From assembly GCF_037976825.1 (NCBI RefSeq), contig NZ_CP150269.1, positions 6,313,501 through 6,377,500 of the forward strand: DNA of 64,000 nt, written 5' to 3'. Shown here one piece after another: positions 24,935 to 33,484 of the stretch. The stretch is from Paenibacillus sp. FSL K6-1330 (lineage in GTDB: Bacteria; Bacillota; Bacilli; Paenibacillales; Paenibacillaceae). The translations under genes and the position numbers were made by a program. Under the pieces are notes generated by a model that was not told where the DNA came from, did not search any database, and saw only the letters and a program-made list of their open reading frames with translations. Numbering within the stretch: position 1 is the stretch's first letter; each line of letters opens with the position of its first letter.

Positions 24935-26989
24935 TTATTGGTTCGGATTGCTTTCCTCATTCTCACCCCCGGTTTGTTTAGGGTGCGGCGTACCGTCGAG
25001 TCCGTAAATTTCGTCATAAGCATCGAAAATTTTGCGGGCAACCGGCGCGGCACTCTGGGAACCGAAGCCTGCTTCCGGTATGACGACGGCGACGGCCAGC
25101 TTCGGATTTTGCCGTGGTGCAAAAGCGATGAACACTCCGTTTTCCACCCTGATCCGAGAACCGTTTTTATAAATATCCTGCTCGGATGTTCCTGTTTTCC
25201 GTGCAAAATCATATTTAAAATCTTCAAAAGCTCGAAGTCCCTGCGTATTCATCCCTGCAATGACTTCGTTCCAGTACTGCTGTGGGAATTCCTCTTTATT
25301 TAATACTTCACGCTTGAATTCCTTGATCACATTGCCGTCCTGATCTACAATCTTGCTCGCAAGCTGCGGCCGAATGCGTTCTCCCCGATTGGCAAGCGTG
25401 CTGGCATACTGTGCCAATTGGAGCGTCGTATATTTACCGGACTGTCCGAATGAAGCGTATGCCATGGCAGCCAGATAACTTCCCGCCTGCTCGATATTGG
25501 TATACTCGATGATTCCTTTATGCTCCTTCGGCAGACCGGATTCGGTAGATACCCCGAGCCCGAATTTCTTCATGTATCTATCCCATACTTCAACGGATTT
25601 GGAGCCGTACTTGTTATACAGTCGTTCCCCGATCCAGTCAACCATAAAGGCGTTGGAGGAGTGCTCAATCGCTTGTCTCGCATTCAGAGATCCGTAGGCT
25701 CTACCGCCCGAGTTCCGGACTCTCGTATTATCCTTACCGAAGAATGCTGCACCGCCATCATAATAATAATCGTTCGGCCCGAACAATTTTTCATTAAGTC
25801 CAATCAATACTGTCAAAGGCTTCATGGTGGAACCGAGCAGCACGACCGATTCCAGATTGTTGCCGGATCGACCGGAACTATATGGAGAAATCGTTCCGTT
25901 GCCATAATACTTCATGACCGTTTCCCAATCATCGCTCCCATTCTCCCATACATTCGGATCATAATCCGGCATGCTGGCCATGGCGACAATATTCCCGGTA
26001 TCCACCTCCATCGCTACGGCATAACCCGTTTGCGCATTCGGATGCGTTTTACCGGAAACCGTATTGGCGTGAAGCCATTTCAGCTGATCAATGATCGCCT
26101 GCTGGGTAACCTTCTGAATATCCTTATGAATCGTCGTATGAATATTGTAGCCCTTCTCCGGGGCAATCATGGTCGGCACCCCGTCCGCCATGTTCTGCGG
26201 ATTAATCGGAATCCCGATATATCCGTTCTTGCCGCGCAGCTCATCCTGGAACATCATTTCGAGTCCGTCTACACCGACCTTCTCCTGCTCCGTGTAGATA
26301 AGTCCCGGATCTTTTTGCTTCTTGTTCTGCTCATCAATCTCTTTATATTTTTCCAGTGTCTTAATTCCGCGGAACTCTTTCAAATAACCAATCGTTTGAA
26401 CGGCAATTTTATCCTGGTTATATTGACGCTGGCTTTCTTCAACAACCTCTATTCCAGGGTACTCGTTCTTATGCTCCATGAAGTAAGCCACTTCTTTAGT
26501 CGAAAGATCTGCCTTAATGCGTCTCGGCTCATAACCCGGCTGCTTGTTAAATTCCAGGTCCATCGCTTTGATCACATCATCCACTGTCAACTTTTCGGCT
26601 TTTGGATCACCATATTGTTCGAAGACCTTGACCATTTCCTCGGCCAGCTTTTCGATCTCCGGACGGTTCTTCTTCCCTCGTTCGGATGAACTGTAATCCT
26701 TTAACAGCGTTAAATACAGTGCTTGGGAGGGTGTTGAGTATGCAAGCGGCGTACCGGAAGCATCAACGATGCTGCCCCGGATCGGCTGAAGCGGGAAATT
26801 TTTAACCTGCCCACCGGTTTCGAGCTCTTTTAGCTCAGGCCCTTCAACGAACTGCAGTATAGCAAGACGTATAATAACGACACAGAATATGATAAAAGTG
26901 CTGAAAAAAAATAGATTAACCCGCAAGTTAAACTGACTGCCGGCATCTCGTTCTTCTTGTTTGCGCTTATCCGGCCTAAACCCTTTCAC
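24935..26989 (-). CDS. Class B penicillin-binding protein 2 (transpeptidase)
   Basis: 684 aa membrane-anchored transpeptidase of the PBP2/MrdA type that cross-links peptidoglycan, probably in elongation. There is one N-terminal membrane helix (about 25-48), a PBP dimer domain beginning QPIRGSIVDASG, and the transpeptidase domain with catalytic Ser387 in STMK, SSN near 440 and KTG near 602. The C-terminal tail is hydrophilic (KQTGGENEESNPNQ). Bacillus homologues include PbpA and PbpH; I do not choose between them. No mreBCD or rodA is adjacent, so its partners must lie elsewhere. Confidence 0.9.
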   Translation of the reverse strand: MKGFRPDKRKQEERDAGSQFNLRVNLFFFSTFIIFCVVIIRLAILQFVEGPELKELETGGQVKNFPLQPIRGSIVDASGTPLAYSTPSQALYLTLLKDYSSSERGKKNRPEIEKLAEEMVKVFEQYGDPKAEKLTVDDVIKAMDLEFNKQPGYEPRRIKADLSTKEVAYFMEHKNEYPGIEVVEESQRQYNQDKIAVQTIGYLKEFRGIKTLEKYKEIDEQNKKQKDPGLIYTEQEKVGVDGLEMMFQDELRGKNGYIGIPINPQNMADGVPTMIAPEKGYNIHTTIHKDIQKVTQQAIIDQLKWLHANTVSGKTHPNAQTGYAVAMEVDTGNIVAMASMPDYDPNVWENGSDDWETVMKYYGNGTISPYSSGRSGNNLESVVLLGSTMKPLTVLIGLNEKLFGPNDYYYDGGAAFFGKDNTRVRNSGGRAYGSLNARQAIEHSSNAFMVDWIGERLYNKYGSKSVEVWDRYMKKFGLGVSTESGLPKEHKGIIEYTNIEQAGSYLAAMAYASFGQSGKYTTLQLAQYASTLANRGERIRPQLASKIVDQDGNVIKEFKREVLNKEEFPQQYWNEVIAGMNTQGLRAFEDFKYDFARKTGTSEQDIYKNGSRIRVENGVFIAFAPRQNPKLAVAVVIPEAGFGSQSAAPVARKIFDAYDEIYGLDGTPHPKQTGGENEESNPNQ

Positions 26990-27073
26990 GTATGCTTCTC
27001 CCCTTTATCCACAATCACATAAACCCATATTAACATAAACGCCCCCCCACTTCATCTGGAAGGCCCCTCCTAC

Positions 27074-27099
27074 GGGCAAGGGCGAACTTCCCTTGCTCA
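27074..27099. other. GC hairpin between transglutaminase and PBP2 genes
   Basis: GGGCAAGGG and CCCTTGCTC form a 7-9 bp stem around CGAACTT. No T tract; could be a weak processing or pausing element. Confidence 0.35.
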
Positions 27100-27132
27100 A
27101 AGTCCGCCCTTCTCCGTATCCCAACACATCTA

Positions 27133-28278
27133 TCAAAACACTTGTTCTTTTATATGTGTCTCATTGAAGCGCGGCGGATTAAACCAGTTGCCGCTCTGTG
27201 CCCAGGTCGGGTCCAGCGGTATCCATCGCTTCTCTTCGCTCAAGTAAACCTCATTCCAGGCGTGGGGACCATAACCGCCTTGACCATTATATCCCCTGCC
27301 AGTTACGACCCGAACTTTCAGATCCTGAGACCGGGCCATCATGGCATACAGCCGAGCATAATCAATGCACACGCCTAACCTTGTTTCGTACGTATCCTGT
27401 GGTGTCTGCTCTTTCCATATCCGCTGCTCTTCATACAATGTCACTTTGTCGTGATCATACGCTATTCTGCTGCCAACCCAATCATAGAGCTTTCGGGCTT
27501 TCTCTTCATCGGTTGACGCACCTTTCACGATATGGGCTGCCGTCTGCTCAATGCCCTCGGGAATCTTGTGGTCGATGACCTCATACTTCCGCTGAATGAT
27601 CCCATTCAATTCTTCTTGAACCGATTGGGTAAAGACCGGCAGCTTCTCGCGGACGAGAGAACCCGACAAAGGTTCTATCACAGCCCTTGCTCCCTGCTGA
27701 TAAACCGGTGAAGCCTCAACGTACCGGCTGAAGCCGTGGTCGGGATTTAGACTGACGTAGATGAATAAGATCGCAATAACAATAATGCTCCGGGCAGCAC
27801 CCATGATGACGCCAATTCCCGCGCCTGTTAGCCGGCTCAGCAGCGATGCTGACGTATCTTTTCTCGTTCCGAAGAGTCCCAGCCTGCCTCCCATGATCAG
27901 GGAAACGAGCAGACGCAGCATAAATACGATAAGGGCGTAGCTTAACATAAACAGCACCGCAAACCGCAGCAGCGGGAAATCCGCCAGCGATTTTACGGCT
28001 GTATAATAAATCTGTTCCCAGAAGCGCAGCTCTCGATTCGGTAAACTGGAGGCCGTCCCTAGCCAATCGCCTGCCTTGGGTGATAACCATAATGTAAAAG
28101 GTACGGAGATCGCAAGCCCAACCAAGCGCAGCACCGCATCCCCCAGAAAAAAAACAAGCTTCCCGGCTGACCGGGAGGCTCCGCGACTCCATCCCTGCAA
28201 TAGTGAAAAAGCCACAATCAGCAGCAGCAAGATGGTGATTCCGTTCCCATCGAGCACACTATCCTTCCATGCCGACAT
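27133..28278 (-). CDS. Membrane-anchored transglutaminase-like protein
   Basis: 381 aa. The N-terminal half has about four to five membrane segments resembling the CvpA-like arrangement, and the C-terminal half has a transglutaminase-like cysteine-peptidase fold. Cys305 (in RLGVCIDYARLY), His340 (GPHAWNEV) and Asp357 (PLDPTW) form the expected catalytic triad (numbering counted from an ATG at 28281). ATG 28278 is preferred with AGGAGGGG upstream. Topology would place the catalytic domain outside or at the membrane face; the role is unknown. It is next to a class B PBP gene on the same strand. Confidence 0.78.
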   Translation of the reverse strand: MSAWKDSVLDGNGITILLLLIVAFSLLQGWSRGASRSAGKLVFFLGDAVLRLVGLAISVPFTLWLSPKAGDWLGTASSLPNRELRFWEQIYYTAVKSLADFPLLRFAVLFMLSYALIVFMLRLLVSLIMGGRLGLFGTRKDTSASLLSRLTGAGIGVIMGAARSIIVIAILFIYVSLNPDHGFSRYVEASPVYQQGARAVIEPLSGSLVREKLPVFTQSVQEELNGIIQRKYEVIDHKIPEGIEQTAAHIVKGASTDEEKARKLYDWVGSRIAYDHDKVTLYEEQRIWKEQTPQDTYETRLGVCIDYARLYAMMARSQDLKVRVVTGRGYNGQGGYGPHAWNEVYLSEEKRWIPLDPTWAQSGNWFNPPRFNETHIKEQVF

Positions 28279-28390
28279 CAACGGTATCCCCTCCTCTCCC
28301 CATGATGTCTTGTCAACCGATGTAAGCGAGCTGCAGCACTAAAAACGCTGCCGCCCTCGTACATTCGCTTCCGATTGCGTTTCATTTTTT

Positions 28391-28837
28391 TTATTTAGAG
28401 GCCGTATTGCTCTTGGCATCATCGATAAAGCTCTGAATCGTATCGTTGATATCCCACTTTCCAACCGAAACACCGCGGAAAGTGACTTCAACCTCTTCGG
28501 AACCGTCACTTCCTTTCAGCTCCAGATTAGGAGCTTTAATGGAGTAGGTACCGTCCCCATTCGAAGTATATTTTGCTTCCTTCGCTTCTTTCATCATCAT
28601 GTTCAGCGCTTCTTTTTTTATCGTGTCCACCGTTTCTTCCTTCACCGTGGTTACAACCTCGCCGATTTTATCCAGGGAAATTCCGCTATACACCAACAAT
28701 CCCACGATGATGAGTACGGCTAGCGCCCACTTAATGACGGTTCTCACCACATTCAGCACAATAAACAAGATAATTAAGGCGATAGCAATGACCAGCCAGT
28801 TTTGTTTAAGAAATTCAATCCAGACCTGAGTATCCAA
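28391..28837 (-). CDS. Small membrane-anchored protein, unknown
   Basis: 148 aa. Two adjacent hydrophobic stretches at residues about 13-31 and 36-51 are followed by a charged helical region and a beta-rich C-terminus (SNGDGTYSIKAPNLELKG, EVTFRGVSVGKWDI). I do not recognise a family. Starts at TTG 28837 after GGGAGTG. It lies upstream of, and codirectional with, the transglutaminase and PBP genes; a shared operon is possible but the 110 bp gap is not diagnostic. Confidence 0.7.
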   Translation of the reverse strand: MDTQVWIEFLKQNWLVIAIALIILFIVLNVVRTVIKWALAVLIIVGLLVYSGISLDKIGEVVTTVKEETVDTIKKEALNMMMKEAKEAKYTSNGDGTYSIKAPNLELKGSDGSEEVEVTFRGVSVGKWDINDTIQSFIDDAKSNTASK

Positions 28838-29017
28838 TTCAATTCACTCCCGTTCATCGTTTCAAAAGCGGCGGTTCATGCCGTCTTATTAATTATACAT
28901 GATACCCCGCAAAGCTGTCAGCCAACCGGGTCTTTTCACAAAAAGGTATAAGCTTGCCCTTTCGAACGTACAAGTAGTAGTACCATATCAACTTTTGCCG
29001 GATAGGAGGGTGCCATA

Positions 29018-30187
29018 TTGAAAACCGCATTATGGCTCTATATGTTTTTGTTTCTGGCGTTTTTTGATTTGCATGCTCAGTATCCAGTACTGACGCCCTT
29101 TGCCATCTCCCTTGGCGCAGCCCCTACGTTTATCGGCTGGATGATGGGCATTTATGCTTTAACTCATCTGCCTGGCAATCTGCTTGCAGGCAATCTGATC
29201 GATCGGCACGGCAGCAGACGCTACATTATTTTCAGCTTAACCGCTGCTGGTGTTATCCTGCTGCTCCAGGCTCATGTCCAACTGCCCTGGCAGCTGCTCG
29301 TGCTCCGCTCGATCAGCGGCTTCGTCTTGGCCTTTTTGTCACCGGCCTGTTTGGCGCTGCTTGCGTCTCTCTCCCGGGATCCTGTTACGCAAGGCAAATA
29401 TATGTCCGGTCATGGCGTGATCCACACTCTTGCCTCTGTCTTGTCACCGGCCGCCGGCGCTTTCATTGTAGCCAAGGCAGGATTTTCCGGTACATTCCAG
29501 AGTCTGGGCTGGCTTTTGATTTTCACCGGCTTGATGGCGTTTCTCAGTCTCCCGAAGCCTCTGTCAGCCGCTGATAGAGATAAAGGGCAGGCTGTTCCGA
29601 TCAACAGCGGGACACCGGCGCGGCTTCCTTTTAGCTTGCGCTTATATCTGATTCCATTTGCTATCGCATGCTCTCAAGGAATCCTGTTCTTTGAAATACC
29701 GCTGCGGGAAAGCGGGCTGGCAAGCATTATGTCCACCGGGCTTCTATTCTCCGTCATTAGCCTTGGAGCTTTGGTCACATTAAGCATGCTGTTTCTCAAT
29801 CGTTATGCGCCCTATATCAGGGTGACCATCGGCGTATTGGGGCTCGCTATTTGCTTCTACGCCCTGGCTGCAGCAGACCATGTACCGATCACGGTCATCC
29901 TGTTTGCGCTCGGACTTGCTAAAGGATTGCTGTTTCCGGCATTATCCTCACTGTTCATAGAGCTAAGCGGCGGAGGCAGACTCGGGAAAGTCTTCTCATT
30001 GCAATCCATCGCCATGTCGCTGGGTTCCTTTGTAGGTCCTATTGCGGCAGGACAGCTCCGAACGGTGGTGTCCCCTTATTTTATCGCGTTTCTGATGCTG
30101 ATGACCGTGCTGCTGCTGCTCCCCAAACGCAATCGTGAAGCACCTTTAACAGCTGTCTCACCAGAAACCCCAATCTCAACCGTCTAA
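29018..30187 (+). CDS. Major facilitator superfamily transporter
   Basis: 389 aa with about 12 membrane segments. The A-like motif between TM2 and TM3 is GNLIDRHGSRR, diagnostic of MFS drug/metabolite transporters. Substrate not predictable. Starts at TTG 29018, where ATAGGAGGG lies 8-10 nt upstream. Monocistronic. Confidence 0.85.
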   Translation: MKTALWLYMFLFLAFFDLHAQYPVLTPFAISLGAAPTFIGWMMGIYALTHLPGNLLAGNLIDRHGSRRYIIFSLTAAGVILLLQAHVQLPWQLLVLRSISGFVLAFLSPACLALLASLSRDPVTQGKYMSGHGVIHTLASVLSPAAGAFIVAKAGFSGTFQSLGWLLIFTGLMAFLSLPKPLSAADRDKGQAVPINSGTPARLPFSLRLYLIPFAIACSQGILFFEIPLRESGLASIMSTGLLFSVISLGALVTLSMLFLNRYAPYIRVTIGVLGLAICFYALAAADHVPITVILFALGLAKGLLFPALSSLFIELSGGGRLGKVFSLQSIAMSLGSFVGPIAAGQLRTVVSPYFIAFLMLMTVLLLLPKRNREAPLTAVSPETPISTV

Positions 30188-30319
30188 GGAAGCTGCACCA
30201 GTCTTAAGCCAGCGCCCAAAAAGATAAGGATGGGCCAATACACAATCCATATGGGTAAAACCACATAAGATACAGTGTGGCAAATGACCACGTACATCTA
30301 ACCAAGGGGTGAAGTAATC

Positions 30320-30424
30320 ATGAGTCATGTTCATCATAAACATTGCCATGGGGGTTATGGAAATTCAGTCGGAATGGTTCTTGTATTGTACATTCTGCTC
30401 GTCATTATCTTGAGCTGTTTCTAG
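30320..30424 (+). CDS. YjcZ-family small sporulation protein
   Basis: 34 aa peptide, too short for standard ORF lists. A His/Gly-rich N-terminus (MSHVHHKHCHGGYGNS) is followed by one hydrophobic segment (VGMVLVLYILLVIILSC). This is the pattern of the YjcZ/SscA-like small spore proteins. AAGGGGTGA lies 7 nt before the ATG. A CATAAGATA sequence at 30264-30272 matches the sigma-K -10 pattern CATANNNTA, though I see no convincing -35. A terminator follows 20 bp after the stop. Confidence 0.75.
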   Translation: MSHVHHKHCHGGYGNSVGMVLVLYILLVIILSCF

Positions 30425-30444
30425 AAAACATGGGTTAACCTTGT

Positions 30445-30475
30445 TACGGCCATCCATTTGGATGGCCGTTTATTT
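30445..30475 (+). terminator. Terminator of YjcZ-like gene
   Basis: ACGGCCATCC-ATTT-GGATGGCCGT, a perfect 10 bp stem, then TTATTTT. Confidence 0.88.
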
Positions 30476-30612
30476 TGCCCGCTTTGCATGATCGATAAAA
30501 AACAAGTTAAACTATACATACACCATTCGACACAACCATCATTCGACGGCGGATCATCATTTCCCGGGGAATGCTGCCAAGGATCTCCGTATCATGACAG
30601 AGGTGAAAAAAG

Positions 30613-30984
30613 ATGCCGATATTCCTCATTGTAGAGGGCAAGAACGACCGGAGCCGACTACGCCGATTGCTGACATCGGATATAACCATCCTGTGCACAT
30701 TTGGAACGCTAAACACCGCCAAGCTGGAAAGCCTTCATAAACAGGTGAAGGATCAAGAGGTGTATCTTTTTATGGATAACGACAGCTCCGGCAAGAAAAT
30801 TCGCGGTGCCCTGCGCGACATCTTCCCTGATGCCGAACAGATCTATACGCGCCGGGGATACGCAGGAGTTGAAGGAACGCCTGACGAATACCTGATTGCC
30901 CAGTTAGAGAAGGCCGGACTGGAAGAGTTCATCATTTACCCGCCTCCTGCTATTAACAACGCAGATCAGAAATCACTATTTTAA
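30613..30984 (+). CDS. Toprim-domain protein (YusF-like)
   Basis: 123 aa protein consisting of a Toprim fold. The conserved Glu is in FLIVEGKND and the DxD-type motif is FMDNDSSGKKIR. It resembles small Toprim proteins such as B. subtilis YusF and the catalytic core of RNase M5; it may act on nucleic acids, but the substrate is not known. GAGGTGAAA precedes ATG 30613. Confidence 0.8.
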   Translation: MPIFLIVEGKNDRSRLRRLLTSDITILCTFGTLNTAKLESLHKQVKDQEVYLFMDNDSSGKKIRGALRDIFPDAEQIYTRRGYAGVEGTPDEYLIAQLEKAGLEEFIIYPPPAINNADQKSLF

Positions 30985-30987
30985 ATA

Positions 30988-31028
30988 AAAAAGGCGTCCT
31001 CCATCTTTAACGATAGAGCGCGCCTTTT
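30988..31028. terminator. Terminator between Toprim and SCO genes
   Basis: AAAAAGGCG and CGCCTTTT flank a loosely paired centre. Usable in both directions. Confidence 0.75.
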
Positions 31029-31043
31029 GGTTTTACCTATAGG

Positions 31044-31661
31044 TTATTCCTTAATTAAGGTCTTAATGTCCTTCACAATATCCTCGGTCTTCACTTGGGC
31101 CGGATCCGCTGCATTATAGGTCTTCCGAATATTGTTATTCCGGTCAACCAATGCAATGGAATTGCCATGCGTGAAATTCGTCGAGTTATTGCCGAGCAGC
31201 GGGATTTTGAAAGAGTCCTGCATCAGCTTCCGTGTTTCCTCCTGATCTCCACGAAGGAAGTACCAGCCGTTATAATCCGCATAGAAACGGTCCCCGAACT
31301 CCTTAATCTTCTCTTTTGTATCGGTTTCCGGGTCAAAGGAGATGGACACGAAGTTAACTTCTTTACCGAAGATGCCCTCTTTCTTCAAGTCTTCCTGTAT
31401 TTGCGAAAGAACCAGTGTTGTAATCGGGCATACATCCGGGCAGCTGGTGAAATAGAAGTACATGAGCTTAACCTTGCCCTTGGTATCGTCCGATGTGATC
31501 GTCTTTCCATCCACATTCTCCATGGAGTAAGCGGCTACCTCACGAACGATTGGAAACTTTTCTTTTCCGAATCCTAACGAGTTGTATACCAGGTAAATAG
31601 CTGCTATTACGCAGACAGCGAGTAGTACCCAAGTCCATTTGTAACGTTTGAATGCATTCAT
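31044..31661 (-). CDS. SCO1/SenC copper chaperone for cytochrome oxidase
   Basis: 205 aa, membrane anchored by an N-terminal helix (residues about 10-28) with the thioredoxin-like domain outside. The copper ligands are C74 and C78 (CPDVC) and H165 (in NFTHGNS). Sco proteins deliver copper to the CuA site of cytochrome c oxidase subunit II. It ends the ctaB-sco gene pair, 79 bp downstream of ctaB. Confidence 0.92.
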   Translation of the reverse strand: MNAFKRYKWTWVLLAVCVIAAIYLVYNSLGFGKEKFPIVREVAAYSMENVDGKTITSDDTKGKVKLMYFYFTSCPDVCPITTLVLSQIQEDLKKEGIFGKEVNFVSISFDPETDTKEKIKEFGDRFYADYNGWYFLRGDQEETRKLMQDSFKIPLLGNNSTNFTHGNSIALVDRNNNIRKTYNAADPAQVKTEDIVKDIKTLIKE

Positions 31662-31740
31662 GACCTTCCCCGTTCTCCCTTCGTCTCAGGCAATCCCTGT
31701 TCTTGCCAGGTTTAGTTCAGCGTTAAAGCCCTTCCACCTA

Positions 31741-32679
31741 TTAAAAAGTGGTATTGAGTATGAGAACGATCAGGCTCAAGGTCAAGTAGTTGATGGAGAT
31801 AATAAATACTTTTTTGGACCAAGCTTCATCGTCCTTAGCACGGAAACCTTGGAGCGCGGCGTAAAGCCACCAAATAGCCAGAAGGAGTCCGATAACCAGA
31901 AAGAATATACCGGCGTATCCATACGTGTACATCAGGATGGGGATCGGTATAAGCAGTACCAGGTAAGGGATCATCTGATACTTCGTGCGTTTAATTCCTT
32001 TAACTACCGGCAATAACGGAAAGCCCGCTGCACGATATTCTTCAACCCGGCGAATGCCCAGTGCCCAGAAATGAGGCGGCTGCCAGAGAAACAGAAGAGC
32101 GAACAGCAAAACCGCAGCCATATCTACGGTTCCTGTCACGGCCACATAGCCGATCACCGGCGGCATCGCTCCTGAAATAGCGCCTACCGACGTGCTCCAT
32201 GTTGATGACCGCTTTAACCATAATGTGTATACCACAACGTATACGAACATTCCGATTGCTCCGAATATCCCTGCCAATACCCCTGAGAACAGGAATAACA
32301 TGGCTAGTCCAACGACCCCAAGAATGATGGCATACCAAAGAACAACCTTTGGTGTCAGCCGTCCGGTTGGAAGTGAGCGATTCCGTGTACGCTCCATCTT
32401 CATGTCAAGCTCTCTGTCGAAATAGTTATTGAAAACACAGGACGAAGCCATAACAAGCACGGTTCCGAGAAGTGTCATAATCATCAATCCAAATTGGATA
32501 TCCCAACGCGATGCTAGCCAAAATCCGGCAAAAGCCGCTATCAAATTTGACCGGATGATTCCGGGCTTCGTTACCGTGATAAAATCTTTCCAAGTCCCCG
32601 CCTTATCGGGAGGTGCAGGCGCTGCCGAGGCAAGTGCTGCGGATTCTGAAGGAGCTTGGTATCTCAAGTGGTTATCCAC
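31741..32679 (-). CDS. ctaB: Protoheme IX farnesyltransferase CtaB (heme O synthase)
   Basis: 312 aa UbiA-family prenyltransferase with about eight to nine membrane helices. The first Asp-rich motif is NNYFDRELDMKMERT and the second is in the YRAAGFPLLPVVKG region. It adds a farnesyl group to heme b to make heme O, the substrate of CtaA. Starts at GTG 32679 with AAGGAGG upstream. It is followed by the SCO gene, but no cox subunit genes are in the window. Confidence 0.94.
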   Translation of the reverse strand: MDNHLRYQAPSESAALASAAPAPPDKAGTWKDFITVTKPGIIRSNLIAAFAGFWLASRWDIQFGLMIMTLLGTVLVMASSCVFNNYFDRELDMKMERTRNRSLPTGRLTPKVVLWYAIILGVVGLAMLFLFSGVLAGIFGAIGMFVYVVVYTLWLKRSSTWSTSVGAISGAMPPVIGYVAVTGTVDMAAVLLFALLFLWQPPHFWALGIRRVEEYRAAGFPLLPVVKGIKRTKYQMIPYLVLLIPIPILMYTYGYAGIFFLVIGLLLAIWWLYAALQGFRAKDDEAWSKKVFIISINYLTLSLIVLILNTTF

Positions 32680-32964
32680 GTGTAAACGTTCCTCCTTGTA
32701 TCTGTCGTTATGGAGGAAGTACTGCCTCCGCTATAAAGTTTATCATATCATTAGTAAAAAGTGTTTAGCAATCCTTCGGAATTCGTTCCATCTATATGAC
32801 AATTCAGTGACATTTGGAAGCGATATATTCTTGACGTTATGCCGTTGTTTAAGGCACAATTTGTCTATGTAGCAACGATGGGTGTCGATCCCTTAATATG
32901 AATACAAAGCCCGGAGCGCAATGATAGCGCTCCGGGCTTCCATACTCACGTTATGAGAAAGAGA
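32680..32964. other. Intergenic region upstream of ctaB
   Basis: Holds the SASP terminator near its end and presumably the ctaB promoter on the minus strand. No ORF or clear conserved structure is seen. Confidence 0.4.
32907..32941. terminator. Terminator of SASP gene
   Basis: AAGCCCGGAGCGC-AATGATA-GCGCTCCGGGCTT, a perfect 13 bp stem. Confidence 0.88.
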
Positions 32965-33183
32965 TTACAGCGTGCGGCCAGACCCCGAAAGAGCCTGTTC
33001 TGCTTGCTGTACCAAACGTTTTGTAATGTATCCACCCAGGGATCCTGTTTCACGGGAAGTATAGTTACCATAGTAACCGTCCTGAGGAATCGTTACGCCT
33101 AGTTCTTGAGCAGCCTCGAGTTTCAAACGTTGTAATGCTGCAGTTGCTTGAGGTACAACCAAATTGTTGCTGCGGCGTGCCAT
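32965..33183 (-). CDS. Alpha/beta-type small acid-soluble spore protein
   Basis: 72 aa DNA-binding spore protein that saturates the chromosome in the forespore and is cut by the GPR protease on germination. The conserved blocks are [22 protein letters not shown], with a GPR-like site around it, and [23 protein letters not shown]. It is nearly identical to the SASP at 36181. A sigma-G-type promoter with CATAATA lies upstream. Confidence 0.95.
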   Translation of the reverse strand: MARRSNNLVVPQATAALQRLKLEAAQELGVTIPQDGYYGNYTSRETGSLGGYITKRLVQQAEQALSGSGRTL

Positions 33184-33237
33184 ATTAAATATCTCCCTTC
33201 ACTGAATGTCTGTTATTCCAGTGCAAGCTTGCAAACT

Positions 33238-33267
33238 TATTATGGCTCCTTCTTGCAACGTTATACG
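33238..33267 (-). promoter_or_regulatory. Candidate sigma-G promoter of SASP gene
   Basis: Minus strand CGTATA, 17 bp, CATAATA. The -10 is the same 7-mer found at the second SASP gene. Confidence 0.5.
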
Positions 33268-33304
33268 TATTTTTTTAATTTTTATCTTTGGAGGTTTTTT
33301 TCAT

Positions 33305-33472
33305 ATGAGTAAAGGCTTATCCCTATGGTTTGCGGTCTCTTCGATCATCCTGCTGACCGCCTCGGCCATATCCATCAGCTACAACGGATTTCTGGCCGTC
33401 GGTCTGGCTCTGATCTCCATTCTCAACATAGGCTGGGGATTCATTATCAAATCCAAACGCAAGCCTTCTTAA
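33305..33472 (+). CDS. Small two-helix membrane protein
   Basis: 55 aa from ATG 33305 (TTGGAGG 11 nt upstream). Hydrophobic segments at residues about 6-24 and 27-46, then a basic tail (KSKRKPS). Not recognised. The stop is 13 bp from the trpS 3' end (convergent). The open frame extends upstream to 33206 without a ribosome site. Confidence 0.6.
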   Translation: MSKGLSLWFAVSSIILLTASAISISYNGFLAVGLALISILNIGWGFIIKSKRKPS

Positions 33473-33484
33473 GAAGAACCCTGC

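Noticed and set aside
25520..26689. 389-codon plus-strand open frame opposite the PBP2 gene
   Set aside because: It is entirely antisense to a well-supported transpeptidase with all three active-site motifs, has no ribosome site and low-likelihood residue composition (Arg/His/Ile rich). It is a shadow of the minus-strand gene.
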